Assembly (NCBI GenBank): GCA_017557185.1
Contig: JAFZAP010000005.1
Location: 1 to 33,417 of the forward strand
Direction of reading: 5' to 3'
From: Prevotella sp.
GTDB taxonomy: Bacteria > Bacteroidota > Bacteroidia > Bacteroidales > Bacteroidaceae
Length of the DNA stretch: 33,417 nt
A model generated the notes under the pieces. It worked only from the letters and a program-made list of their open reading frames with translations, did no database searches and had not been told where the DNA came from. The position numbers and the translations under genes were made by a program. Below, piece after piece: positions 1-6,511 of this stretch (the stretch's first letter is position 1; the number at the start of each line of letters is the position of its first letter).

Positions 1-61
1 CCCACAGATTCCACTGATGACGCTCTAAGTTTGTAGCGTCTAAGAAAAAGATAGGATTTCT

Positions 62-93
62 TTTGCTTAGTCAGGCTCGATTCCGTACCTTTG
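62..93 (+). promoter_or_regulatory. Bacteroidota-type promoter in IS110 left end
   Basis: TTTG at 62-65 is followed after 20 nt by TACCTTTG at 86-93. This matches the Bacteroidota sigma-ABfr consensus (TTTG, 19-21 nt, TAnnTTTG). Transcription would start near 97-99, about 180 nt before the transposase ATG. That placement suits expression of a non-coding leader RNA as well as the transposase. Confidence 0.65.
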
Positions 94-97
94 TTGT

Positions 98-277
98 AAG
101 AAGGAGGAACCGGCCTGCTGGAGAGGGAAACTCTAGATGACACGGAGACAAGCCCATAATCTGCATCAGTCCTCCCAGCCGCGTTGCAAGCTCTGATAGA
201 ATGATAACGGCTTCGAGCCTAATTAGAGTTTAGAGTCAATGCAACTATGCCGATTCCTTTTAAAACAGTACAAAGGT
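98..277 (+). ncRNA. Candidate IS110 bridge RNA
   Basis: This 180-nt leader lies between a good promoter and the IS110 transposase start. Pairings seen by eye give three parts. A 5' stem-loop has AGAG 122-125 with CTCT 131-134. A first large hairpin has GGAGGA 103-108 with TCCTCC 170-175 and GATG 136-139 with CATC 164-167, enclosing an internal loop at 140-163. A second large hairpin has GTTGCA 183-188 with TGCAAC 240-245 and CTCT 191-194 with AGAG 225-228. Known IS110 bridge RNAs have a 5' stem-loop, a target-binding loop and a donor-binding loop, and are about 180 nt long. That function is inferred here. An 8-nt stretch in the second loop (213-220) is perfectly complementary to 73-80, as a donor guide might be to the element end. 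Confidence 0.5.
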
Positions 278-1318
278 ATGAAAAAAATCTTTATCGGCAT
301 CGATTTTTCGAAAGAAAAGTTTGATGCAACGGTCATCAAGGCCGAGGGAGTCGAGGAGCGTGCAGAGAGAAAGCACGAAGTGTTTGACAACAAGGTAAGC
401 GGTTTCCGCCGCCTGATCAAATGGGTAAAGTCCGTCCAGGACGAGCAGGACACGAGCCTCTGGCTGTTCTGCGGGGAAAACACAGGTGGCTACAGCAAGG
501 CATTGTGCAACTATCTCTACGGAAGCGGCTATGACATGTGGCTGGAGAATGCGCTAAGCATCAAGCGCAGCTCTGCATTGCAACGCACGAAGAGCGACAA
601 AGCGGACGCAGGTGTCATTGCCGAGTATGCCATGCGCAACTATGACCAGATGCGTCTGTACAAGCCCCTAGGAAAGAACCTGGAGCGTCTGCGTGAGGTG
701 TTTCTCTATCGTCATAATCTGGTAAAGCTGAAGGCCGGTATGACTACGAGAAAGGGAGAGAAGAAGCTTACACAGGACAAGTCCGATATCAGCCGCTTCA
801 TGGCCATGAGCAGCAAGCATCTCATCAGTGAGTTTAACAAGAAGATAGCAGAATGCGACATGAGAATAGAGAAGATTATCTGCGAGGACGAGGAACTGCG
901 GAGGAACTTCGAGATCATCACCTCTGTGCCTGGCGTAGGAACGCAGAACGCTGTATGTCTGATGGTCTACACTGACAACTTCTGCCGGTTCGACTATAAC
1001 TCGCGCAAGATAGCCTGCTATTATGGAGTGGCACCATTTGGCAGGCAATCAGGAACCAGTGTCAACACACCGCCACACGTTAGTCCCTTTGCCAACAAGC
1101 TAATCAAGGCACTGCTGGCTCAGGCGGCACTGGCATCTGTCAACTTCTGCCCGCAGATGGCGATATACTACCACAGGCTTGTCGAAGCGGGGAAGAAAAA
1201 GCCCGTTGCAGTCAATAACGTAAAGAATAAACTATTACATATCATCACAGCTATGGTAAGAAAAGGAGAAAAGTACAACCCAGACCACGACTATTATGCA
1301 GCACTTAAGGCGGCATGA
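278..1318 (+). CDS. IS110 family DEDD transposase
   Basis: This 346-aa recombinase catalyses RNA-guided, scarless insertion and excision of the element. The N-terminal RuvC-like DEDD domain shows D9 (in GIDFSK), E67 (in GENTGG), and D107 and D110 (in KSDKADA). A middle coiled segment follows (about 135-205). The C-terminal Transposase_20 domain begins at ITSVPGVG (about 214) and carries the catalytic serine S258 in GRQSGTS. All key residues and the usual length of about 330-350 aa are present, so it looks active. I chose ATG 278 over the in-frame ATG at 239. The protein aligns with the family from MKKIFIGID, and 239-277 overlaps the closing stem of the putative bridge RNA. No second open reading frame is present in the element. 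Confidence 0.93.
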   Translation: MKKIFIGIDFSKEKFDATVIKAEGVEERAERKHEVFDNKVSGFRRLIKWVKSVQDEQDTSLWLFCGENTGGYSKALCNYLYGSGYDMWLENALSIKRSSALQRTKSDKADAGVIAEYAMRNYDQMRLYKPLGKNLERLREVFLYRHNLVKLKAGMTTRKGEKKLTQDKSDISRFMAMSSKHLISEFNKKIAECDMRIEKIICEDEELRRNFEIITSVPGVGTQNAVCLMVYTDNFCRFDYNSRKIACYYGVAPFGRQSGTSVNTPPHVSPFANKLIKALLAQAALASVNFCPQMAIYYHRLVEAGKKKPVAVNNVKNKLLHIITAMVRKGEKYNPDHDYYAALKAA

Positions 1319-1384
1319 GGGTCAAAGTGTTAAATATATAGTTAAAACGAGAAAAATATTAGGAATTTAACATAGAATGCAGAT

Positions 1385-1412
1385 TTCTAAGGAATGAAGG
1401 AATTGAGGAATC
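1385..1412 (+). repeat. AAGGAATTGAGGAAT word repeat, inverted copy at 1681-1705
   Basis: Tandem words of the form TAAGGAAT/GAAGGAAT/GAGGAAT run from 1385 to 1412. The reverse complement of 1681-1705 gives a closely similar series (TTCTAAGGAACTAAGGAAT and onward). The two copies bracket the cloverleaf element and the shared 36-nt sequence, so the bracketed 270 bp may be one composite repeat unit. Confidence 0.55.
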
Positions 1413-1474
1413 AAATGATGTGGATTTTTAAGAAACAAATTAGAACTAATTAGGAAAAATGTTATTTATGCGCG

Positions 1475-1510
1475 CTCGGCTCTGCCGCTTGCGTAGTAAA
1501 ACGGAGCAAG
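1475..1510 (+). repeat. Dispersed 36-nt repeat, copy 1
   Basis: These 36 bases, starting CTCGGCTCTGCCGCTT, match the reverse complement of 30445-30480 at 32 of 36 positions by eye. Both copies lie in intergenic DNA next to other repeats. Nothing suggests translation. Confidence 0.6.
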
Positions 1511-1515
1511 AATGA

Positions 1516-1670
1516 AACGAACGAAATTGGATCATGGAGGGCGATTCCGTGCGCGGAATCATAACGTTTGACAGAGCCGGCATTGACAAGCTCGTTTGTC
1601 ATGCAGACTCTATCGAACGTGTGACGATGGTGAGAAACACCATCTCCTCCATGAACCGATTTCATTCGTT
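1516..1670. repeat. Cloverleaf-shaped palindromic element (MITE-like or structured RNA)
   Basis: The outer arms 1516-1540 and 1646-1670 are inverted copies matching at 22 of 25 positions. Between them lie three hairpins. Hairpin 1 is 1543-1549 with 1554-1560 (GATTCCG/CGGAATC, loop TGCG). Hairpin 2 is 1580-1604 (a stem of about 9 bp with one bulge), lengthened by AGAG 1573-1576 with CTCT 1608-1611 and ACGT 1564-1567 with ACGT 1617-1620. Hairpin 3 is 1626-1632 with 1638-1644 (GATGGTG/CACCATC). The result is a closed stem with three arms. Whether it works as DNA (a small non-autonomous repeat) or as RNA is unknown. Confidence 0.5.
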
Positions 1671-1830
1671 GAATTCGCTTCCTTCTATTCCTTAGTTCCT
1701 TAGAATCATCTGGGCAAAATATTAATGATAATTTGTGGATAATTCGTGCTAATTTGTGTAAAGTTGTTTTATGTTGTCGATGTTGTTTTCAAATCGCTGC
1801 TCGGGGCGAAATGAAAAATCGGGGGCATAA

Positions 1831-1862
1831 TTTGTCGGAATGAAAAAATGTTTGTATCTTTG
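1831..1862 (+). promoter_or_regulatory. Promoter of the GH105 gene
   Basis: TTTG 1831-1834, 20 nt, then TATCTTTG 1855-1862 match the Bacteroidota consensus. The start site would be near 1867, giving a leader of about 44 nt before the ATG at 1911. Confidence 0.7.
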
Positions 1863-1910
1863 CAATGCTTTTGAGATGCACAGCGAACACAATCTATTAT
1901 CGATACAAGG

Positions 1911-3032
1911 ATGATGAAAAGGGCTTTACTACTTGCAATGACAGCGTTCTGCATGATGACGGTGCAGGCTGCGGGGTGGACGGCGCAGCAGGTGCGCGAC
2001 ATCGTGTACAAGGTGAATAACTCGTGGCAGCTGCGGCACGACCAGGAACGGTCGTTCTGGGACCCGGCGGTGTACCACACGGGAAACATGGAGGCGTTCT
2101 TCACGTTCGGCAACGTGGCGTGGTATGAGTATTCGAAGCAGTGGGCCGACAGGAACCTCTGGCAGGGTGCCCGCGAGCCGGATGCCGCGAAGTGGAAGTA
2201 CAAGCAGTATGGCGAGTCGATGCAGCACGTGCTGTTCGGCGACTGGCAGATTTGCTTCCAGACGTATCTCGACCTGAACTCGGTGTTCCCCGCCGAATTC
2301 AAGGTGGCGCGGGCGAAGGAGGTGATGGGCTACGAGGCCGACTCGGATGCCGATGACTACTGGTGGTGGGCCGATGCGCTGTATATGGTGATGCCGGTGA
2401 TGACGAAGATGTATAAGCTCACGGGCGACGAGAAGTACCTGGAGAAGATGCACGCGAACTGGGAGTATGCCAACTCGATCATGTACGACAAGGAGACGGG
2501 CCTGTACTTCCGCGACGGGAAGTATGTGTATCCCAAGCATACCACCGCCGCCGGCAAGAAGGACTTCTGGGCTCGGGGCGACGGCTGGGTGCTGGCAGCG
2601 TTTGCGAAGGTGCTGAAGGACGTGCCGAAGAAGCACAAGCACCGCAAGCAGTACGAGGAGTACTTCCGCAGGCAGGCGGCGGCTGTGGCGGCCTGTCAGC
2701 AGGACGAGGGCTACTGGACGCGCTCGATGCTCGACCCTGAGCAGGCTCCGGGCCGCGAGACGTCGGGCACGGCACTGTTCTGCTACGGTCTGCAGTGGGG
2801 TATCAACAACGGTGTGCTCGATGCGAAGAAATACCAGCCTGTTGCCGACAAGGCGTGGCAGTATCTGGCCACCATCGCCCTGCAGCCTGACGGCACCGTG
2901 GGCTATGTGCAGCCCATCGGCGAGAAGGCAATCCCCGGACAGGTGGTCGACCAGAAATCGGTGACGAACTTCGGCACGGGTGCCTTCCTGCTGGCGGCGT
3001 GCGAGTATTATAGGCACATTCTTAGTTTATAG
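1911..3032 (+). CDS. GH105-type unsaturated rhamnogalacturonyl hydrolase (glycosyl hydrolase family 88/105)
   Basis: The 373-aa exported protein has a signal peptide at 1-20 ending QAAG. Family members form an alpha6/alpha6 barrel and remove the unsaturated uronic acid left at the non-reducing end by polysaccharide lyases, by hydration of the double bond. WWADAL (152-157) supplies the catalytic aspartate D155. KDFWARGDGW (217-226), RETSGTA (282-288) and FGTGAFLLA (354-362) are further conserved segments. ATG 1914 is an equally possible start. A repeat word begins inside the last codons and supplies the TAG stop (3030-3032). The gene starts an apparent unit with the two glycosyltransferases downstream, although the functions differ. 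Pectin-type oligosaccharide is the likely substrate, but this is not proven. Confidence 0.85.
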   Translation: MMKRALLLAMTAFCMMTVQAAGWTAQQVRDIVYKVNNSWQLRHDQERSFWDPAVYHTGNMEAFFTFGNVAWYEYSKQWADRNLWQGAREPDAAKWKYKQYGESMQHVLFGDWQICFQTYLDLNSVFPAEFKVARAKEVMGYEADSDADDYWWWADALYMVMPVMTKMYKLTGDEKYLEKMHANWEYANSIMYDKETGLYFRDGKYVYPKHTTAAGKKDFWARGDGWVLAAFAKVLKDVPKKHKHRKQYEEYFRRQAAAVAACQQDEGYWTRSMLDPEQAPGRETSGTALFCYGLQWGINNGVLDAKKYQPVADKAWQYLATIALQPDGTVGYVQPIGEKAIPGQVVDQKSVTNFGTGAFLLAACEYYRHILSL

Positions 3033-3055
3033 TTCATAGTTTATAGTTTATAGTG
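3022..3055 (+). repeat. TAGTTTATAG word repeat spanning a stop codon
   Basis: Three to four degenerate copies of TAGTTTATAG/TAGTTCATAG run without a break across the GH105 stop codon to just before the next gene's ATG at 3059. They are one of several different word repeats filling short spacers in this window. Confidence 0.7.
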
Positions 3056-3058
3056 TCC

Positions 3059-4333
3059 ATGCGAATCCTGATTGTTAACACAAGTGAGCTGACGGGTGGG
3101 GCGGCGGTAGCTGCGAACCGCCTGAAAGATGCTCTGAACAACAACGGCGAGAAGGCGAAGATGCTGGTGGGCGACAAGGTCACCGACGACATCACGGTGG
3201 TAGGCCTGAAGCAGTCGTGGCGAAAACGCTGGCACTTCCTCTGGGAGCGCTGGGTGGTGTTCTGGCGCCTGCATCTGACGAAGCACAATCTGTTTGCCAT
3301 CGACATCGCCAATGCCGGCACCGACATCACGCGGCTGCCGGAGTTCAAGGAGGCCGACGTCGTGAACCTGCACTGGGTGAACCAAGGCATGCTGTCGCTG
3401 GGAAACATCCGGAAGATTCTGGATTCCGGCAAGCCGGTGGTGTGGACGATGCACGACATGTGGCCTGCCGCCGCCATCTGCCACCTGACGCTGGGCTGCC
3501 AGTACTACAAGACGCAGTGTCGCCGCTGCAAGTACCTGCCGGGTCACGGGTCGGACAACGACCTAGCGGTGAGCGTGTGGCAGAAGAAGAAGGCGATGCT
3601 GAACGGCCGCCACGTGTGGTTCGTGGCTTGCAGCAGGTGGCTGGCAGGCGAGGCGAAGCAGAGTGCGCTACTGAAGGGTCAGAGCATCACCCATATTCCG
3701 AACCCCATCGATACGCGTGTGTTCTGCAGGAAGGACAAGGCGGAGGCCCGCCAGCGGCTCGGACTGCCGGAGGAGAAGCGGCTGCTGCTGTTTGTGTCGC
3801 AGCGTGTGGACAACGAGAACAAGGGCATGCAGTATCTCGTGGAGGCCTGCCAGAAGCTCACGGCGCAGTATCCCGAGATGGCCGAGGACACCGGTATCGT
3901 CGTGCTGGGCGGTCACGCCGAGGAGATAGAAGGTCAGCTGCCTTGGCCCACCTATGCGCTGGGCTATGTCGCCGACACCCATCGCATCGTGGATGTTTAT
4001 AATGCCGCCGATGTGTTTGTGCTGCCGTCGCTATCGGAGAACCTGCCGAATACCATCATGGAGGCGATGGCGTGCGGTGTGCCGAGCATCGGCTTCAACG
4101 TGGGGGGCATCCCCGAGGAGATTGACCACCGCCAGAACGGCTATGTGGCGAAGTATCGCGACGCCGACGACCTGGCGGCAGGCATTCGGTGGGTGCTCTG
4201 CGATGCCGACCGCGAGGCGCTGTCGCGTCAGGCGGTGCGCAAGGTGGTGACCAGCTATTCGCAGCAGAGCGTGGCGCTGCGCTACACGGAAGTTTACTAT
4301 GAGGCACTGGCCTCCAAGCAATTCAGACTATGA
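3059..4333 (+). CDS. Glycosyltransferase family 4 protein
   Basis: This 424-aa GT-B fold transferase is cytoplasmic and probably adds a sugar from a nucleotide donor to a surface polysaccharide or lipid-linked glycan. The N-terminal domain starts MRILIVNTSELTGGAAVAAN, the acceptor-side loop typical of WcaC-like enzymes. C141, C147, C154 and C157 form a cysteine cluster often seen in this subfamily. The C-terminal donor domain shows HIPNPID (212-218), LFVSQRVDNENKG (244-256) and the E-x7-E motif in SENLPNTIMEAMACG (E327 and E335). ATG 3059 is preferred over the in-frame GTG at 3053, which lies in the word repeat. The gene overlaps the next by ATGA, so the two are probably translationally coupled. 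Confidence 0.9.
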   Translation: MRILIVNTSELTGGAAVAANRLKDALNNNGEKAKMLVGDKVTDDITVVGLKQSWRKRWHFLWERWVVFWRLHLTKHNLFAIDIANAGTDITRLPEFKEADVVNLHWVNQGMLSLGNIRKILDSGKPVVWTMHDMWPAAAICHLTLGCQYYKTQCRRCKYLPGHGSDNDLAVSVWQKKKAMLNGRHVWFVACSRWLAGEAKQSALLKGQSITHIPNPIDTRVFCRKDKAEARQRLGLPEEKRLLLFVSQRVDNENKGMQYLVEACQKLTAQYPEMAEDTGIVVLGGHAEEIEGQLPWPTYALGYVADTHRIVDVYNAADVFVLPSLSENLPNTIMEAMACGVPSIGFNVGGIPEEIDHRQNGYVAKYRDADDLAAGIRWVLCDADREALSRQAVRKVVTSYSQQSVALRYTEVYYEALASKQFRL

Positions 4334-5145
4334 TACGGTTTTCAATCATCACCTGCACCTACAATGCCGCGAAGGAGGTGGGGCGCACCCTCGACAGCGT
4401 GCTCGCACAGACCTACCACCACGTGGAGCATCTCGTCATCGACGGGGCGTCGAAGGATGCCACGATGCAGCTGGTGCGTGACTACCAGAAGGAATCGGAA
4501 GAGGCCGACAACGACCACGAACTGGTCGTGGTGTCGGAACCCGACAGCGGTCTCTACGATGCGATGAACAAAGGCATCGGTCTGGCTACGGGCGACTACC
4601 TCGTGTTCCTGAATGCGGGCGATGTGTTCCCGTCGGCCGACACGCTGGAGCTCGTAGCGGGTGCGGTGGGCGACGGCGAGGCGCTGCCGGGCGTGCTCTA
4701 CGGCGATACCGACATCGTCGACGACACGGGCCGCTTCCTGCGTCACCGACGTCTGCAGCCTCCTGCCGAAGGGCTGTCGTGGCGGTCGTTCCGGCACGGT
4801 ATGCTGGTGTGCCATCAGGCATTCTATGCGCGTGCCGACCTGGCGAAGCGCAACCTGTATGACCTGAGCTATCGCTATAGTGCCGATGTGGACTGGTGTA
4901 TCCGCGTGATGAAGGATGCGGAGGGTGAGAGCACGAAGCCACAGGAGCCCTCGTTGGCTCCCGCGCCGCTCTCCACGAAGTATGTGGGGATGGTGGTGGT
5001 GAACTACCTCGACGGCGGTCTCACCACGAAGAACCATCGCCGTTCGCTGCGCGAGCGTTTCCGGGTGATGCGCCACCACTATGGTCTGCCCGTCACCCTC
5101 TGGATGCATTTCACGTTCCTGTTCCGAGCCCTTTTGAAAAAATAG
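4330..5145 (+). CDS. Glycosyltransferase family 2 protein (WcaE-like)
   Basis: This 271-aa GT-A fold enzyme has the expected MIRFSIITCTYNAAKEVGRT start, QTYHHVEHLVIDGASKD (27-43), the YDAMNKGIGLATGDYL segment (76-91) and the metal-binding NAGD (95-98). Such proteins transfer one sugar during surface polysaccharide synthesis. The donor and acceptor cannot be read from sequence. The start is fixed by the ATGA overlap with the GT4 gene. The segment at about 197-215 (GES to PLST) is Pro/Ser-rich and could be an inserted linker. No flippase, polymerase or sugar-nucleotide gene lies nearby, so this is a small glycosyltransferase pair rather than a full capsule locus. Confidence 0.88.
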   Translation: MIRFSIITCTYNAAKEVGRTLDSVLAQTYHHVEHLVIDGASKDATMQLVRDYQKESEEADNDHELVVVSEPDSGLYDAMNKGIGLATGDYLVFLNAGDVFPSADTLELVAGAVGDGEALPGVLYGDTDIVDDTGRFLRHRRLQPPAEGLSWRSFRHGMLVCHQAFYARADLAKRNLYDLSYRYSADVDWCIRVMKDAEGESTKPQEPSLAPAPLSTKYVGMVVVNYLDGGLTTKNHRRSLRERFRVMRHHYGLPVTLWMHFTFLFRALLKK

Positions 5146-5159
5146 GAGCCTACCCCCCG

Positions 5160-5265
5160 CCTGCCCCTCCGTCGCGAATGGGGATTCGCTCCCCTTTGTG
5201 GGGCCGCAGCCACACCGGTGGCTGCTCTAAAGACCCCAGTCGCCCTAAAGGGAGGGGAGAGGACG
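5160..5265. repeat. Multi-hairpin GC-rich intergenic repeat
   Basis: Several inverted repeats follow one another: GCGAAT/ATTCGC (5174-5189), CCCC/GGGG (5191-5203), GCAGCCAC/GTGGCTGC (5206-5225) and CCCTAAAGGG, ending in GGGAGGGGAGAGG (about 5251-5263). The last part resembles the GGGAGGGG palindromes found inside the GH43 gene. It could also act as a terminator for the glycosyltransferase genes, but no U-run follows. Confidence 0.55.
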
Positions 5266-5321
5266 GTTCAATGCGACTGCGTCGCGGTTCAATTAGTTCA
5301 AATGCCCTTCGGGCGGTTCAA
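5265..5321 (+). repeat. GGTTCAA repeats alternating with small hairpins
   Basis: GGTTCAA (5265), hairpin GCGAC-TGC-GTCGC (5273-5285), GGTTCAA (5286), AGTTCAA (5295), hairpin GCCC-TTC-GGGC (5304-5314) and GGTTCAA (5315) form an alternating series just upstream of the sialidase-like gene. I see no TAnnTTTG box here. Confidence 0.6.
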
Positions 5322-5341
5322 GAGGTTATAAAATTATTACT

Positions 5342-6508
5342 ATGTGCCGATTTCTAATGTTATTCTTCGCGGGTATATGTTCTTTCTGCTCGTATGGGCA
5401 GACAGCGCCCGCCGTCACCCAAGAGTTTATCTATGATGGGGCATCGTTCCCCTCGTGTCACGCCTCCACCATCGTGGAGTTGCAGAATGGCGACCTGCTC
5501 GCTGCCTGGTTTGGCGGTGAGTATGAAGGGCATCCCGATGTGAAGATTTGGATATCGCGCAAGTATTTCGGTGCCACACGCTGGACGCACCCCGTCGTCG
5601 CTGCCGACGGAACGTTCCAAATGGAGAATGGAGAATGGAAAATGAAAAATGGCGAGCAACTCGCCCGCATCGCCGGCCTCGACTCGACCGATCACGGCCG
5701 CAAGGCCTGCTATAACCCCGTGCTCTGTCAGATGCCTGATGGCGAGGTGCTGCTGTTCTTCAAGATCGGCCGCTTCGTGCAGGACTGGACAGGCTGGCTG
5801 GTGCGCTCGCGCGACAACGGGCTGACGTGGTCGGAAAAGGAACCGTTGCCCGAAGGATTCCTCGGACCCGTGAAGAACAAGCCGGAACTGACTGCCGACG
5901 GTCGCCTGCTATGTCCCAGCAGTACGGAGAAAGAGGGTTGGAAGATTCACTTCGAGGCCTATCAGCTCGACAAGAATGGACATTTCCCCGATGGTGAAAA
6001 CCTCTCGGCGCGCGCCACGATGATTGGTCCGGTGGTGGCCGAGCAGGCTGTCAAGACATTCGAAGACGAGCCATCGCCCATCGGCTGCATACAGCCCAGC
6101 ATCCTACGACTCGCCGATGGCCGGCTGAAGGTGCTCTGCCGCTCACAGAACGGCCGCCTGGCCACCAGCTATAGCAGCGATGAAGGCCGCACGTGGACGC
6201 CTGTCGTGCTCTCCGACCTGCCCAACAACAACTCGGGCACCGATGCCGTCACCTTGAAGGACGGTCGGCACGTGCTTGTCTATAACCCTGTTGCCACACC
6301 GAAAGGAGAGAACGGAGGGGCGCGCACACCCCTCTCTGTGGCCATCAGCGACGACGGCGAACATTGGCGCCAGTTGGCAACGCTCGAGGACAGTCACATC
6401 AGCGAATATTCCTACCCCGCCGTCATCAGCGGTCGCGACGGCACTCTTCACATCACCTATACCTGGCGGCGCGAGCTCATCCGTTACGCGGAAATACAAA
6501 AGCCGTAG
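5342..6508 (+). CDS. Exported sialidase-like BNR-repeat glycosidase
   Basis: This 388-aa protein has a signal peptide (about 1-20, ending SYGQ) and a six-bladed propeller fold inferred from three Asp-box motifs: SRDNGLTW (156-163), SSDEGRTW (278-285) and SDDGEHW (336-342). The N-terminal FPSCHASTIVELQNGDLLAAW (36-56) is the classic BNR_2 sialidase start. Related proteins hydrolyse sialic acids or other 2-keto-sugar acids, some of them in pectin. The exact substrate is unknown. Residues 93-106 (QMENGEWKMKNGEQ) are encoded by a G/A-rich word repeat and look like an in-frame insertion between propeller strands. The gene converges with GH97, with only 3 bp between their ends. Confidence 0.82.
   Translation: MCRFLMLFFAGICSFCSYGQTAPAVTQEFIYDGASFPSCHASTIVELQNGDLLAAWFGGEYEGHPDVKIWISRKYFGATRWTHPVVAADGTFQMENGEWKMKNGEQLARIAGLDSTDHGRKACYNPVLCQMPDGEVLLFFKIGRFVQDWTGWLVRSRDNGLTWSEKEPLPEGFLGPVKNKPELTADGRLLCPSSTEKEGWKIHFEAYQLDKNGHFPDGENLSARATMIGPVVAEQAVKTFEDEPSPIGCIQPSILRLADGRLKVLCRSQNGRLATSYSSDEGRTWTPVVLSDLPNNNSGTDAVTLKDGRHVLVYNPVATPKGENGGARTPLSVAISDDGEHWRQLATLEDSHISEYSYPAVISGRDGTLHITYTWRRELIRYAEIQKP
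5618..5659 (+). repeat. In-frame ATGGAGA/ATGGAAA word repeat in sialidase-like gene
   Basis: Tandem words GGAGAAT, GGAGAAT, GGAAAAT, GAAAAAT occupy 5622-5650 and encode residues of the form MENGEWKMKNGE. The composition differs sharply from the GC-rich coding DNA on both sides. Confidence 0.6.
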
Positions 6509-6511
6509 CAG

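Larger units (their letters stand above)
12..1400 (+). mobile_element. IS110-family insertion sequence (ends not resolved)
   Basis: The element has one intact DEDD transposase gene (278-1318) and a structured non-coding left end of about 180-270 bp upstream of it. This is the layout of the IS110 group, where the guide RNA lies 5' of the recombinase gene. IS110 elements lack long terminal inverted repeats and usually leave no clear target duplication, so I cannot place the ends. The left flank (1-12) reads as a CACAGATT-type word, and a similar low-complexity word (ACAAATTAG) occurs near 1436. The insertion may therefore lie inside an intergenic word repeat. The coordinates are approximate. 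Confidence 0.5.
1319..1910. other. Gene-free stretch with repeats, no coding sequence seen
   Basis: No credible gene lies here. The stretch holds the right end of the IS110 element (not delimited), a pair of inverted AAGGAAT-word repeats (1385-1412 and 1681-1705), a 36-nt sequence also found at 30445-30480, a cloverleaf-shaped repeat element (1516-1670), AATTTGTG-type words (about 1730-1760) and the promoter of the GH105 gene. Confidence 0.7.

Noticed and set aside
1462-1665. 67-codon minus-strand frame across the cloverleaf element
   Set aside because: It spans the inverted arms and hairpins of a structured repeat and shares a short peptide with 30445-30480 only because of the repeated DNA.
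1734-1742. DnaA-box match (TGTGGATAA) as sign of a replication origin
   Set aside because: It is a single copy inside an AATTTGTG-type word repeat, with no cluster of boxes and no dnaA or dnaN nearby.
1929-3017. Open frame of 362 codons antisense to the GH105 gene
   Set aside because: Arg/Leu/His-rich shadow with no domain; the plus strand has a signal peptide and the GH105 motifs.
4915-4980. Possible inserted repeat in the GT2 gene (Ser/Pro-rich residues 197-215)
   Set aside because: No tandem word or palindrome is visible in the DNA; it may be an ordinary linker.
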